64,000 nt of DNA. Source: Leeuwenhoekiella parthenopeia. Its GTDB lineage: Bacteria > Bacteroidota > Bacteroidia > Flavobacteriales > Flavobacteriaceae. The translations under genes and the position numbers were made by a program. Below, one piece after another: positions 8,197 to 16,885 of the stretch; positions within the stretch are counted from its first letter, which is position 1; each line of letters begins with the position of its first letter. The DNA lies in assembly GCF_020782115.1 (NCBI RefSeq), contig NZ_JAJGMW010000011.1:78651-142650 (forward strand). The letters are read 5' to 3'. The notes beneath the pieces are model-generated. The model had not been told where the DNA came from, ran no database searches, and saw only the letters and a program-made list of their open reading frames with translations.

Positions 8197-8613
8197 ATGC
8201 TTTCAAGTCGGGTAAAGTATGCCATTCACGCATTATTATATATTCACGAGCAAAAAGCTCATACCCCACTGTCAGCAAAAAAAATTGCTGATGCTAAAAA
8301 GATTCCTTTCAAATTTTTAGAATCAATTCTTCAGGAGCTTAAACAGGCTGCTATTATCAAAAGCCAGCGTGGACCTTCGGGAGGCTATGGCTTTCTCAAA
8401 AGTCCCGATGATGTTACTATCGCAGCAATAATGCGTATAATAGACGGGCCAATTGCTTTGACCTCGTGCACTTCAGAGAATTTTTACGATACTTGCGATG
8501 AGTGTATGAGTGAGCACGAATGCGAAATAAAAACAGTTTTTAGAGATTTAAGAAAAGAGATGCTGCCAGTACTTAATCGCTCAATTTCAGAGCTCTCCAA
8601 ATTATCTAAATAG
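8197..8613 (+). CDS. Rrf2 family transcriptional regulator
   Basis: DNA-binding regulator of 138 residues. The N-terminal winged helix carries the family pattern (LSSRVKYAIHALLYI, then LESILQELKQAAIIKSQRGPSGGYGF around residues 41-66). Cys residues at 91, 100, 103 and 109 form a cluster like that holding an Fe-S centre in IscR/NsrR-type members, although the CymR type senses sulfur status through a partner enzyme. The gene is divergent from the TonB receptor and lies directly ahead of the TauE/SafE exporter; a shared motif in both control regions suggests it regulates both and itself. Effector is unknown; sulfur availability or an Fe-S related signal are the likely options. Confidence 0.9.
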   Translation: MLSSRVKYAIHALLYIHEQKAHTPLSAKKIADAKKIPFKFLESILQELKQAAIIKSQRGPSGGYGFLKSPDDVTIAAIMRIIDGPIALTSCTSENFYDTCDECMSEHECEIKTVFRDLRKEMLPVLNRSISELSKLSK

Positions 8614-8646
8614 CCGATTAGACATCCTTTAATAATAGTATTAAAA

Positions 8647-8684
8647 TTAATCCCTATTAAACTGGTAGGATTAATAGGGATTAA
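8647..8684. promoter_or_regulatory. perfect 14-bp inverted repeat, candidate operator
   Basis: TTAATCCCTATTAA (8647-8660) and its exact reverse complement (8671-8684) flank a 10-base spacer. The right half contains the word shared with the receptor promoter region. The repeat ends 2 bases before the -7 element of the TauE/SafE gene, so a bound protein would block transcription. A hairpin terminator for the Rrf2 gene is less likely because no T-run follows. Confidence 0.65.
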
Positions 8685-8686
8685 TA

Positions 8687-8694
8687 TATATTTG
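8687..8694 (+). promoter_or_regulatory. -7 promoter element of TauE/SafE gene
   Basis: TATATTTG matches TAnnTTTG exactly, 17 bases before the predicted GTG start. No TTTG -33 box is seen; the inverted repeat occupies that place. Confidence 0.6.
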
Positions 8695-8711
8695 CTACTT
8701 AAAATCTAATT

Positions 8712-9575
8712 GTGGATCGTATTAAGAGCAATCATATCGCAATAACCATAGTATCCCTAAAGTTATTCTTAATCATTTTTGTACTACTAAAATTTTTACC
8801 GGATGCCTCGCCAGAGGATGTGGCATTTAGTAATACCTTTTTTTGGTTCCTTTTAGCCGGCTTTCTGGCTCAGTTAGTTGATGGCGCTTTAGGCATGGCA
8901 TATGGTGTAACGTCAAATACGGTTCTTTTAAGTTTTGGCCTTTCGCCACGTCTGGCTTCAGCGGCAGTACATGCTTCAGAAATATTCACAACAGGTATTT
9001 CAGGTTTGTCTCATATCAAGTTTGGAAATTTTGACAGAACTCTTTTTCTTAAGTTGTTAATTCCCGGGGTAATAAGTGCTTCTATAGGGGCCTATCTTTT
9101 AGGTAATATTATTGATGGAAACCTTATCAAGCCTTACATCAACCTTTATCTGATGGGGCTGGGAATAATTATTTTATTAAAAGCATTTAAGCAAAATGCC
9201 AATAAAAAAGGTAATTTGAAATATGCCACAATCTATGCAGCCATAGGAGGTTTTTTAGACTCCATTGGCGGTGGCGGTTGGGGTCCTATAGTAACATCTA
9301 ATCTTATTCGACAAGGCAATACTCCTAAGATTATTATAGGTACCGTTAATACCGTTGAATTCTTTGTAACCTTCTTTAGCGCTGGTATATTGATATATTT
9401 TACCGGAATACAAAGCTGGCAGATAATTCTGGGTCTAATTTTGGGTGGAACATTGGCTGCTCCTCTTGGAGCCTATATGACCAAGCGTATTTCAGCTAAA
9501 AATTTAATGATTGTGGTAGGAATCGTGATAATAATTACTTCGCTGTATTCTGCATTGAAGGCCTGGTATTTTTAA
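8712..9575 (+). CDS. TauE/SafE family sulfite/sulfonate exporter-like protein
   Basis: Membrane protein of 287 residues with about eight helices. The repeated family signatures are visible: FLAQLVDGALGMAYG with SNTVLLSFG in the first half and GGFLDSIGGGGWGPIVTSNLI in the second (near residue 177). The family moves sulfite, sulfoacetate or related anions out of the cell, but substrates vary. Start is GTG at 8712, the first in-frame start in good register with the promoter; no better ATG precedes the first helix. It sits 98 bases after the Rrf2 gene behind its own promoter and a 14-bp inverted repeat, so is probably repressed or activated by that regulator. Linking it to cysteine/sulfite homeostasis is inference. 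Confidence 0.88.
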   Translation: MDRIKSNHIAITIVSLKLFLIIFVLLKFLPDASPEDVAFSNTFFWFLLAGFLAQLVDGALGMAYGVTSNTVLLSFGLSPRLASAAVHASEIFTTGISGLSHIKFGNFDRTLFLKLLIPGVISASIGAYLLGNIIDGNLIKPYINLYLMGLGIIILLKAFKQNANKKGNLKYATIYAAIGGFLDSIGGGGWGPIVTSNLIRQGNTPKIIIGTVNTVEFFVTFFSAGILIYFTGIQSWQIILGLILGGTLAAPLGAYMTKRISAKNLMIVVGIVIIITSLYSALKAWYF

Positions 9576-10689
9576 CTGGTGCAGACTCTTTAAGTCTGAT
9601 TAGCGCAATCTCTTATATTCTGTACCTCAAAATCCAAGACCTGTTTCACCCTAAATAGATATGCTTCAAAAAAAGGCATACTTCATTCGGGTTATTGCAG
9701 ATTGCTATTCCCAGATATAGGGATGCCAGTTTCAACTGTATAATTGAGCCCAGGCACGGTACTATTTTGACGGTATTAGGAACGTTATTGTGCCGCTCTA
9801 CACCAAGGTTATAGACTTTTATTAAGGATAATGGTCTATCACTGGGCAAGAACGAATCCGCCTCATTTTGTATTCGTGTACTTACAGATATGCACGCCCC
9901 TGATACAGAAGATATCCTTATCGCCGCTACCGGCAACCTGAACGGCTTTTTTCATTTTAAACCGGTGTTATACTTCAAACTGGCGCCTGTGGTAAGGAAT
10001 TAAATAACGGGCCAACTCCCTAAAGTTGGGCTGCTTACCAGCCCGATAATTGAGATTATTTTTGCGTAAGACTTGTTTTAGCGTTATTATGATAAAGCCT
10101 GGGATTTATGAATTGTCATTATACATGTTTTACACTCCTGTTGTGCTAAAAATTTCTTCGCAGGAGCTCAATCTTAGTACCTTTGATCGTTATCTCCTAA
10201 ACACTTTATAGGCATTTTATTAAGGGAACAGGGTAATCTTAAGGGATATTAATATAGAACTGCCTGCTTTATAAAAAGGAAAAATCCCAATATTCGAATA
10301 CTAAAACCTACGGTTTAGGGGCTCCGTCTTTCCAGATATCCGAAACATTGGGATCACTACTAATTTCTTATTTAAGAAATGCCTCGTACCCTATAAACTA
10401 CACATGAAATTGGTGCAGTTATAGAAAAGTGAATTAAACAAAATCTGTGATTACACTACATAGGATACGCTATTCTGAGAATCCATTGCGTTCAAATTTA
10501 ATAAAACTCCAATAAAAGCTTAACCAACTTATTTCAGGTCACTATTTTAAAAGTGACTGAGACTATCAATGTCATTTAGCAGAATAATTATATCCAGAAA
10601 TTCAGCACTGTGATCTCCCACTTTTTGTAAAATTTATTTTTAAATCTGTGTTGATTAGGATTGATCTTTTTACATACATTTATATAAAA
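9576..10689. other. gene-poor region, possibly decayed coding DNA
   Basis: Over 1.1 kb with no convincing gene on either strand. The longest open stretch (minus strand 9646-9936, 96 codons) has no recognisable motif. Plus-strand frames show short coding-like pieces interrupted by many stops, so the region may be a degraded gene, but I could not name a family. Confidence 0.45.
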
Positions 10690-11088
10690 ATGCTTGTAAA
10701 ATTTGAGAAGATAGCGTTTAGCGAATCTGAACTGATGTGGGTAGCTGCACGCTTTTTTATTTTAGAACGCGATACATCAACTTTGAAATTACGTTTTTGT
10801 ACTGGAGTAGTTCAGAGCTTAACCAGTACTGAAAAGGATATGAGTCAATTGGAAATTTTTATATTCGACGCTCTGTTTCAAGCAATGGTCCATAGAACTA
10901 AATTGATGCAAAATTTCTTCAATGCGCTCTATTCAGAACTTAAAAGTCTTGATAGAATTGACGCTGTTCAGAAACAAAATGATCGTTTCTACAAATGGAT
11001 CGCATCTAATCCCGATTTAAGGAATACCATTATAGCCTTTTATTTGGATAAAAAAACTACTGTTCCTTTTCAGATAGACGGATGGTGA
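10690..11088 (+). CDS. hypothetical protein, 132 residues
   Basis: Unrecognised protein. I start at ATG 10690 (MLVKFEKIAF); an in-frame TTG at 10648 would add 14 residues of poor quality. The product is predicted mostly helical, without signal peptide or membrane segment (AARFFILERDTST, SLDRIDAVQKQNDRFYKWI). It is flanked by more than a kilobase of empty DNA upstream and 220 bases downstream, so it is a lone accessory gene. No function can be assigned. Confidence 0.5.
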   Translation: MLVKFEKIAFSESELMWVAARFFILERDTSTLKLRFCTGVVQSLTSTEKDMSQLEIFIFDALFQAMVHRTKLMQNFFNALYSELKSLDRIDAVQKQNDRFYKWIASNPDLRNTIIAFYLDKKTTVPFQIDGW

Positions 11089-11307
11089 AATTTTTCTCTC
11101 AACCAAAAATAGACGTATAGTATTTACCGATCTAAAAAGGCAAAAGCTACCTTTGTTTAGTGGTGTTTTTAAGAACTCTTAGATACTGCTTTTGATTTAA
11201 TAAACTTTTCTCTCCGAACTGTTTTGCATATTCTTAGAGATCCCTCGGCAAGTTTTTTTAAAAGAGGAGGCCAGGTTAAGAAGGTTTAAGGGGTACCGTA
11301 CGTCAAT

Positions 11308-11826
11308 TTATAGATGACCCATCGGCTCTATTTTCTTTTCTTTTTTGGTGCGAATAAAAAGCATTGAGATAGCAGTCGTTACAATTCCCATAACCAAAGC
11401 CCCTATTGCACCTTGCACTGCATAGTTTTGATAATTGAAATTCGCTTCCGCTTCAGCTGTTGACTTAAAATAGCCTAATTCTACAGAACGCTTTATTACG
11501 TTTGGGAAATATTCCGGACTTATGATATAAGAGGTTATCCATTGCGTTAGCGGACTGATTAAAGCAATTAGTACCGAAAGTACGATTCCTGAAATTAGTC
11601 CTTGTTTATAGTCCATTTTTCCATCATAAACACTTTTCTTCTTGTCTTTCAATGCTATTACCATTACGATGATTGCCGGAATTGCAAAAAGGTTGGTTAG
11701 GTAAAGATGATAATCGATGAACTTTCCATGTAGTCCAGCTAATTTTTCTAAAACCATCCATATTAATACAACTATTGAAAAAATGATTGCCCATTTGATC
11801 TCAATCCTGATAAATTTCATAGCCAT
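11308..11826 (-). CDS. DUF4199 membrane protein
   Basis: Protein of 172 residues with four membrane helices (about 12-30, 43-61, 78-98, 139-160), the usual size and layout of DUF4199. The block ISPEYFPNVIKRSVELGYFKSTAEAEANFNYQNY between helices 3 and 4 is characteristic of the family. Function is unknown; it is common in Bacteroidota. It follows the DUF4287/DUF5655 gene in the same direction with a 1-base gap, so the two are co-transcribed. Confidence 0.8.
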   Translation of the reverse strand: MAMKFIRIEIKWAIIFSIVVLIWMVLEKLAGLHGKFIDYHLYLTNLFAIPAIIVMVIALKDKKKSVYDGKMDYKQGLISGIVLSVLIALISPLTQWITSYIISPEYFPNVIKRSVELGYFKSTAEAEANFNYQNYAVQGAIGALVMGIVTTAISMLFIRTKKEKKIEPMGHL

Positions 11827-11827
11827 G

Positions 11828-12379
11828 TTAGTTAGCGTTATCGTAAGCGATTTTTATCCAATTCATAACTTCAGAATCAATTTGGTTGATATCAGAAATT
11901 TTAATTTTATGGGAACACATGGAATTTGGTTTTTCTGCTTCCAATTTTCCTTTTGGTTCCTGCCCTTTGAGATTAATACCAATTTCAAATCTCGTTTTTG
12001 TCGCAGGTTGTAGCGTTGCAAATTGCTTTTTTCGTCGTAAACTCACGTAGACCTTTTTGGGTGCGATTTCAATATCGTTTCCAAAAGTTTGAATCTCTGC
12101 GATAAGCTTATCGTAAATTATTTTAAGGACTTCTTTTCCTTTGTATTGAGCTGTGATTAAGTCTTCACTATTTTCTGCCGATCCGGAGTCAGAGCCTTTG
12201 GATTTATGGGCGATTAGATTTGCAAAACCATGAGTTAAGCCGTGATTTTCTTTGAGAAACCTGATGATTTCACCGTGTTTAGTAAAATTTTCATGACTTA
12301 CAATGTCTATCCATTGCTCTAAGGTTTTACCTGTGTTCCTGTACAGGTTTTCAATCATGGTCTGTGCTGCTTGATCCAT
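11828..12379 (-). CDS. DUF4287/DUF5655 domain protein
   Basis: Cytosolic protein of 183 residues. The N-terminal half (TGKTLEQWIDIVSHENFTKHGEIIRFLKENHGLTHGFANLIAH) fits DUF4287; the C-terminal half (YDKLIAEIQTFGNDIEIAPKKVYVSLRRKKQFATLQP) fits DUF5655, often called a DNA- or transport-associated domain without known activity. A low-complexity Ser/Gly linker (GSDSGSAENSED) separates them. It is translated immediately before the DUF4199 gene. Known proteins with this order are widespread in soil and marine bacteria; no function is established. Confidence 0.8.
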   Translation of the reverse strand: MDQAAQTMIENLYRNTGKTLEQWIDIVSHENFTKHGEIIRFLKENHGLTHGFANLIAHKSKGSDSGSAENSEDLITAQYKGKEVLKIIYDKLIAEIQTFGNDIEIAPKKVYVSLRRKKQFATLQPATKTRFEIGINLKGQEPKGKLEAEKPNSMCSHKIKISDINQIDSEVMNWIKIAYDNAN

Positions 12380-12544
12380 TTTCTTTCTTTTATAGGTTTG
12401 TCAATTAAATGCATTAACTCATACGATCATCTATCCGTAAGAGTGGTGAGGCCTGTCCGGTATAGGATACACTAATTAGAGTTATTAGAGCCAATTGTCA
12501 GGTGACGGAGCACCCGCTTGTTCTTTTGCTTAGATATTAGGTAT

Positions 12545-12943
12545 TTAATACGGTGGTATTCGTTCTACCAGGATTTCAGTTTCTGATTTGTCAAAATAGG
12601 TGCAGGTCATTTCTCCCATACTAACCGCCCATTTTTTAATGCCCGATTTGGCACAATCCTTACAAAATGTTTGATAATCTGTTTTGCCGTCCTGATGCGC
12701 TTTGAGGTCTACTTTAAACTGCTCTTTGTTTGAAGAGTCTGCAACCTTCAGCATATTGTATTTTGCAGGTGATGATCTTTTATACTCCTTGCCGCCATAA
12801 TAATCGGTATGGCCATCAGCAACAAAAGTCTCATAATAAGTTACACCCAGATTTTTAATATCCTGGATGTAAGCTGGAAAGTCTGCTCCCGATTTTACTT
12901 TATGGTGAGCAGCTTTAATTTGTTCTATGGTAAATTTTTTCAA
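12545..12943 (-). CDS. DUF1398 family protein (YbcV-like)
   Basis: Protein of 132 residues, the usual family length, matching the DUF1398 pattern: MKKFTIEQIKAAHHKVKSGADFPAYIQDIKNLGV at the N-terminus, YYETFVADGHTDYYG in the middle and YQTFCKDCAKSGIKKWAVSMGEMTCTYFD near the C-terminus. It is cytosolic, without signal or membrane segments. Function is unknown; E. coli YbcV is the named homologue. It is probably monocistronic, with 165 bases to the DUF4287/DUF5655 gene downstream. Confidence 0.8.
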   Translation of the reverse strand: MKKFTIEQIKAAHHKVKSGADFPAYIQDIKNLGVTYYETFVADGHTDYYGGKEYKRSSPAKYNMLKVADSSNKEQFKVDLKAHQDGKTDYQTFCKDCAKSGIKKWAVSMGEMTCTYFDKSETEILVERIPPY

Positions 12944-13123
12944 ATCGAACTAAATTAGTTACACCAACTCTAAATATAATGCTATTCGCGTAAAAAATGC
13001 TCAAGGCAATTAGGTTAATGGAAGTTTATTGGTTAACAATTACAAAAAGCAATCCGCAGTCTTTTTTTTCAAAATCGTAATGCCATTCTACTTGAAAATA
13101 GAATGAATTTACCCGGGTTGTTT

Positions 13124-13750
13124 TTAGGATAGGTATTGCTTTCTTTTTCGTTCTCTCTGTAATCCAATAATTAGGCCTATGGCTCCAATGCTAAGACAGG
13201 TTACAGCCCAAAATGCAATGTTATAGTTGTTAATCACTAGTCTGTAACCAAAGGTGAACACAAATAATAGCAATCCCATTAGTTGCCAAATCTTATCGTT
13301 CTCCAACCTGAAGCCGGTATCAAACTGAGGCCTTAAATTGAACAGGATTTTAAGTTCATTCCATTCCCAAAGGAGGAGCAACATATTTGCCAGTAAAATC
13401 AGTCCGGTAACGACGGGTGTTAAGGCAAAATAATAAGACAATGTAATTATGAAAATATTCAATATGATGGGAAGGTTGATTATTGCTCCAAGCTTTGCAT
13501 ACCTTTGCGTCATTAAAAGAAAGCCTGCAAGTACCTGTGCTGTTCCTAGGAATTTCCAATACAATCCGGATTGGTACAGCGTTTCAAAAAGATGCCACGC
13601 AGAATCTATAGGATGCATTGCTCCACTTTCCGTTGTAAAACGCATTCCCTTTATCTTTATCAAACTTGCAAAAACAAAGGCGCCGCCAATGAGGTATCTG
13701 GTGTAAATAATACCTAGTTGTGGAATTAATCTGTGTTTTAGTTTATCCAT
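13124..13750 (-). CDS. DoxX-like membrane protein
   Basis: Protein of 208 residues with five to six predicted helices. The start RYLIGGAFVFASLIKIKGMRF and the following GLYWKFLGTAQVLAGFLLMTQRYAKLGAIINLPIILNIFIITL are typical of the DoxX/DoxD-like superfamily. Family members are linked to quinone or sulfur redox chemistry in some organisms, but most are uncharacterised. It lies alone among accessory genes. The assignment to the superfamily is moderately sure; activity is unknown. Confidence 0.65.
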   Translation of the reverse strand: MDKLKHRLIPQLGIIYTRYLIGGAFVFASLIKIKGMRFTTESGAMHPIDSAWHLFETLYQSGLYWKFLGTAQVLAGFLLMTQRYAKLGAIINLPIILNIFIITLSYYFALTPVVTGLILLANMLLLLWEWNELKILFNLRPQFDTGFRLENDKIWQLMGLLLFVFTFGYRLVINNYNIAFWAVTCLSIGAIGLIIGLQRERKRKQYLS

Positions 13751-13932
13751 TGGAGGAATTCGGATTTTCTATATCGACGCGTGAAAGGTGTTTTTGTTAC
13801 TTCATAGATGTTCTCCTGGCCGTCCATCTCAAAATAGAGTCACCTCCAGAGGAACGTTTTCGGTCTCCAAAATTCATTTAATATCATGAATTAGGATAAC
13901 AAATAGCTTTTATATTAAGACATTACAATTCT

Positions 13933-14511
13933 CTACTTAGATTCTGGTCTACGTATCCTACGAAGTGTTGAAGGGTAAAAGCGGTTCTTGGTTAAATTAT
14001 TAAAAATTAATGCCACCACTAATAAAATTACAGCTCCGGTTAATACCGGAGAAAAAATATAAAAATATCCCAGAACTTTAATTTTTTCTGTGCCTATTAT
14101 TGCAATAAGTGCCGTAGCTCCTCCTGGAGGGTGCAGGGTCTTCGTAAATTGCATAGCAACTATAGCCAATGCTACTGCTAAGGGAGCTGTTAACCAAATT
14201 ATATCGGGCATTGCTTTGTAAATGGTAACACCAATGAGTGCAGAAATGACGTGCCCACCTATTAAATTTCGCGGTTGAGCAAAAGGGCTTTGAATAGCTC
14301 CATACACCAGAACGCTGGAAGCTCCAAAAGACCCGATCAAAAAAACATTTTCCATTTTTTCTAAAAAGAAAGATTGAAAAAATGCAATTAATCCTATACC
14401 TACGAAAGCCCCAATAAAGGTCCAGAAATGCTCTTTATAATCAATTAAAGTTTCTCTGTAGATAATATATCTTGTAATTCTATACGTACGATTTACACGT
14501 TTTTTAGACAT
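13933..14511 (-). CDS. HPP family integral membrane protein
   Basis: Protein of 192 residues with four to five helices and the family's defining motif, TLHPPGGATALIA near residue 125, preceded by FGASSVLVYGAIQSPFAQPRNLIGGH. Plant HPP proteins have been implicated in chloroplast nitrite transport; bacterial members are uncharacterised. It is followed by a ClC-type gene on the same strand about 100 bases upstream in coordinate terms of transcription, and the two may be co-expressed as anion-handling membrane proteins, which is inference. Confidence 0.85.
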   Translation of the reverse strand: MSKKRVNRTYRITRYIIYRETLIDYKEHFWTFIGAFVGIGLIAFFQSFFLEKMENVFLIGSFGASSVLVYGAIQSPFAQPRNLIGGHVISALIGVTIYKAMPDIIWLTAPLAVALAIVAMQFTKTLHPPGGATALIAIIGTEKIKVLGYFYIFSPVLTGAVILLVVALIFNNLTKNRFYPSTLRRIRRPESK

Positions 14512-14609
14512 TTAAAAAATCTTATTCTTACTGGATGTATTATATAAAATATGTGCTTAAAATGTAAATTTCCTAATTATAATTGATTGAATATAAATTG
14601 AATTACTTT

Positions 14610-15869
14610 TTATTTCTGTGAACTGATAAAAGGGATTCTCGGTGCTAGGAAATAGCCTGTTAAGCTTGCAAAAAAGATCGGAATAATATGACCAAAACCA
14701 GTCAGGGTTGCAAGGAGTATGGTTGTACTCATTGGTGTGCGGGTTACGCAGGCATTTATAGCAGCCATACAACTCACTACAGCCAGTGTCAAATTTAATT
14801 CAGGAAAAAGTTGGTGCAGAATCAGACCCAGGGTGGCTCCCACAAAAAATAGCGGAATGATAAAGCCGCCCCTCCAACCTGAAACTACGGTTATAGAAAT
14901 CGCTATAATCTTAAAGCCTAGAATTGTCAGCAATAGGGTAACGGGAAAATTTTCAGATAGTAAGATATTGATTTCATGATGCCCAAAATAGCGTGTTATG
15001 GGGAGATAAAATGCTATTGTTCCAAGCACTAGTCCACCAACTAAGGTTTTATAGTATATGGGTAGGGGTCTTTTCTCAAATATGGATTTAAAGAATTTAG
15101 TACACAGAATAAATATCCATCCAAAAGCAGTTCCTACAATAGCAAACACAAAGGCATAAGCAAAATCGAAAATTCCTGAATATTGATAGGCCGAAAGATC
15201 CCATACTGGACCCAGTCCCAAATGAATGATTAAGGCAAAAATTAAATAGCTAAAGCAACTTGCAACGAATGCAGGTATAATTGCCTTGTAATACTCAACC
15301 GCATGTTTATGGTGAAGTATTTCTAAAGAGAATAAACTTCCCCCCAAAGGAGCACCAAACAAGGTAGTAAATCCTGAAGCCATTCCTGCGATGCTCAATG
15401 ATCGCAGTTCTTCACCTTTTAGGCGAAATAATTTTCCCAACCATGTACCTGTTGAGCCTGTCACTTGAACCAAGGGAGCCTCTGGGCCCAGGCTGCCTCC
15501 GGAAGCTACACAGAGCAGGGAAGAAAGTATCATTGAAGGGTTATTTTTTGGGTCAAGTTTTCCTTTGTTGAATCGAATATTATCGACAATCAGATGTATT
15601 TCTCCGGGATCTCCAATGAAGTGTATAATCAGTCCTGCTAAAAATCCACAAATTGCCATTACCGGGATTACCTGCCATCCCTTAAAAAAATGTAACTGGT
15701 GCGTCAAAAATTCAAGCCCTAACCAATAAACTCCTGCAATCACGCCTCCTATCAATCCCAATAAAGCCCATAATATGAAGTTTCGACTGAAAACGAACGG
15801 ATTAAATTTAACAGGCTGGTCTAAAAGATTTAAATAAGTGATTAGCTTTCTTCGACGTTTGAGTTTCAT
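14610..15869 (-). CDS. ClC-type chloride channel / antiporter
   Basis: Protein of 419 residues with the ClC helix arrangement. Selectivity-filter motifs are present in variant form: GGSLGPEAPLVQVTG near residue 125 (in place of GREGPxV) and GAPLGGSLFSLE near 172, plus GWRGGFIIPLFFVGATLG in the second half near 330. The family conducts chloride or exchanges it (or nitrate/fluoride in subgroups) for protons. No C-terminal CBS domains are present. It is encoded just ahead of the HPP gene on the same strand. The exact anion cannot be told from the sequence. Confidence 0.88.
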   Translation of the reverse strand: MKLKRRRKLITYLNLLDQPVKFNPFVFSRNFILWALLGLIGGVIAGVYWLGLEFLTHQLHFFKGWQVIPVMAICGFLAGLIIHFIGDPGEIHLIVDNIRFNKGKLDPKNNPSMILSSLLCVASGGSLGPEAPLVQVTGSTGTWLGKLFRLKGEELRSLSIAGMASGFTTLFGAPLGGSLFSLEILHHKHAVEYYKAIIPAFVASCFSYLIFALIIHLGLGPVWDLSAYQYSGIFDFAYAFVFAIVGTAFGWIFILCTKFFKSIFEKRPLPIYYKTLVGGLVLGTIAFYLPITRYFGHHEINILLSENFPVTLLLTILGFKIIAISITVVSGWRGGFIIPLFFVGATLGLILHQLFPELNLTLAVVSCMAAINACVTRTPMSTTILLATLTGFGHIIPIFFASLTGYFLAPRIPFISSQK

Positions 15870-16200
15870 GAGCTGTGGCGGTGGTTACGGGCGTAAAGAT
15901 ACGACCCGTAGATTGAAAGCTAAACAAATCTAAAATTTAAAGATTAAGAATCTCTATCAGCTTAATAAATTTTAAATGTATGTATTTAAATTAACTTGTG
16001 GCGCTTTGTCTACTGTAACGGTATCAGTTGTCACAATCATAGGTTTTAACCATTTTATATTACTTAAAAGTAAGGTTTTGATTAAACGAACCGCCTGTCC
16101 AGGTTTTGTATTGGGAAAACTCGTATTCCTACGCTTCGGTAGTGGTCTGAGACCTGCCTACTTTTAGGCGCAGTACTTTACTGCTTAGGGGCAAGAGCCG
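15870..16200. other. intergenic region, no gene seen
   Basis: About 330 bases. An open stretch of 63 codons at 15976-16167 (plus) has no recognisable motif and no homologous look. The ClC gene's promoter is probably at its left edge. A short hairpin-like segment lies near 16158-16185. Confidence 0.4.
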
Positions 16201-16821
16201 TCATTCCACAATCAACCGGGCTTTTTCCGGTTGTCGATAAAGTTTAATTCCAGTATAGAATATCCATAAAAAATAGAAGAGGAAAACGATACGCTGTCCC
16301 AACGCAGGAATATTCGGAAAGGCGATAAACCAGGTTCCAAACACAATAGTTAAAAGGGTAAATAACAGGGTTGGCTTCTTTGCAGATATCCAATACTCGG
16401 TTTGGCTCATCACTTTTGGATAGGTAAAAGCCCCAATGAGGAAGAAAATATAGCTCCCAATACTTCCAATGGTGTGGATTACCATTGTGGTTGATTGGGG
16501 ATTGTCAAAATCGCCTGCAAATATTCCAGAAATGGACATAAAAATGCCACTTAATAAAATACCATAAAGGGGTAATTGGCTCGATTTGGTAACAGTTACA
16601 TTTTTATAAAGACCTATTGAATAAAAAGCTATCAATATACCGGTAAGGAAATAGCCGATGAAATTCCAAATATGTTTATTTGGTGCATCTACGGAACCTA
16701 ATTCGCTTATTGCTTTTGTGAGCATCGAATATTCAGATCTAATAGAAGACATCACGATGTAAGTGATACAAAATAAAATGGGTGCCACAATGCCTATAAT
16801 ACCATAAGATTTGTTTGTCAT
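16201..16821 (-). CDS. DUF998 membrane protein
   Basis: Protein of 206 residues with six helices and the DUF998 layout: GIIGIVAPILFCITYIVMSSIRSEYSMLTKAISELGSVDAPN at the start (the SELGS block is characteristic) and helices ending in WIFYTGIKLYR. Function is unknown. The gene follows a Crp-type regulator on the same strand with a 64-base gap, a pairing that suggests control by that regulator if the regulator is still made. Confidence 0.8.
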   Translation of the reverse strand: MTNKSYGIIGIVAPILFCITYIVMSSIRSEYSMLTKAISELGSVDAPNKHIWNFIGYFLTGILIAFYSIGLYKNVTVTKSSQLPLYGILLSGIFMSISGIFAGDFDNPQSTTMVIHTIGSIGSYIFFLIGAFTYPKVMSQTEYWISAKKPTLLFTLLTIVFGTWFIAFPNIPALGQRIVFLFYFLWIFYTGIKLYRQPEKARLIVE

Positions 16822-16885
16822 TCGATATTTTTTACAAGTTTACCGAAACCCCTTGTACCAAAATTTGATGTAAATCAAAAAGTCA

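Noticed and set aside
9646..9936. 96-codon open frame on the minus strand
   Set aside because: No motif, no start context, no neighbours; composition looks like chance within decayed DNA.
15976..16167. 63-codon open frame on the plus strand
   Set aside because: No recognisable family or domain and no promoter; treated as intergenic.
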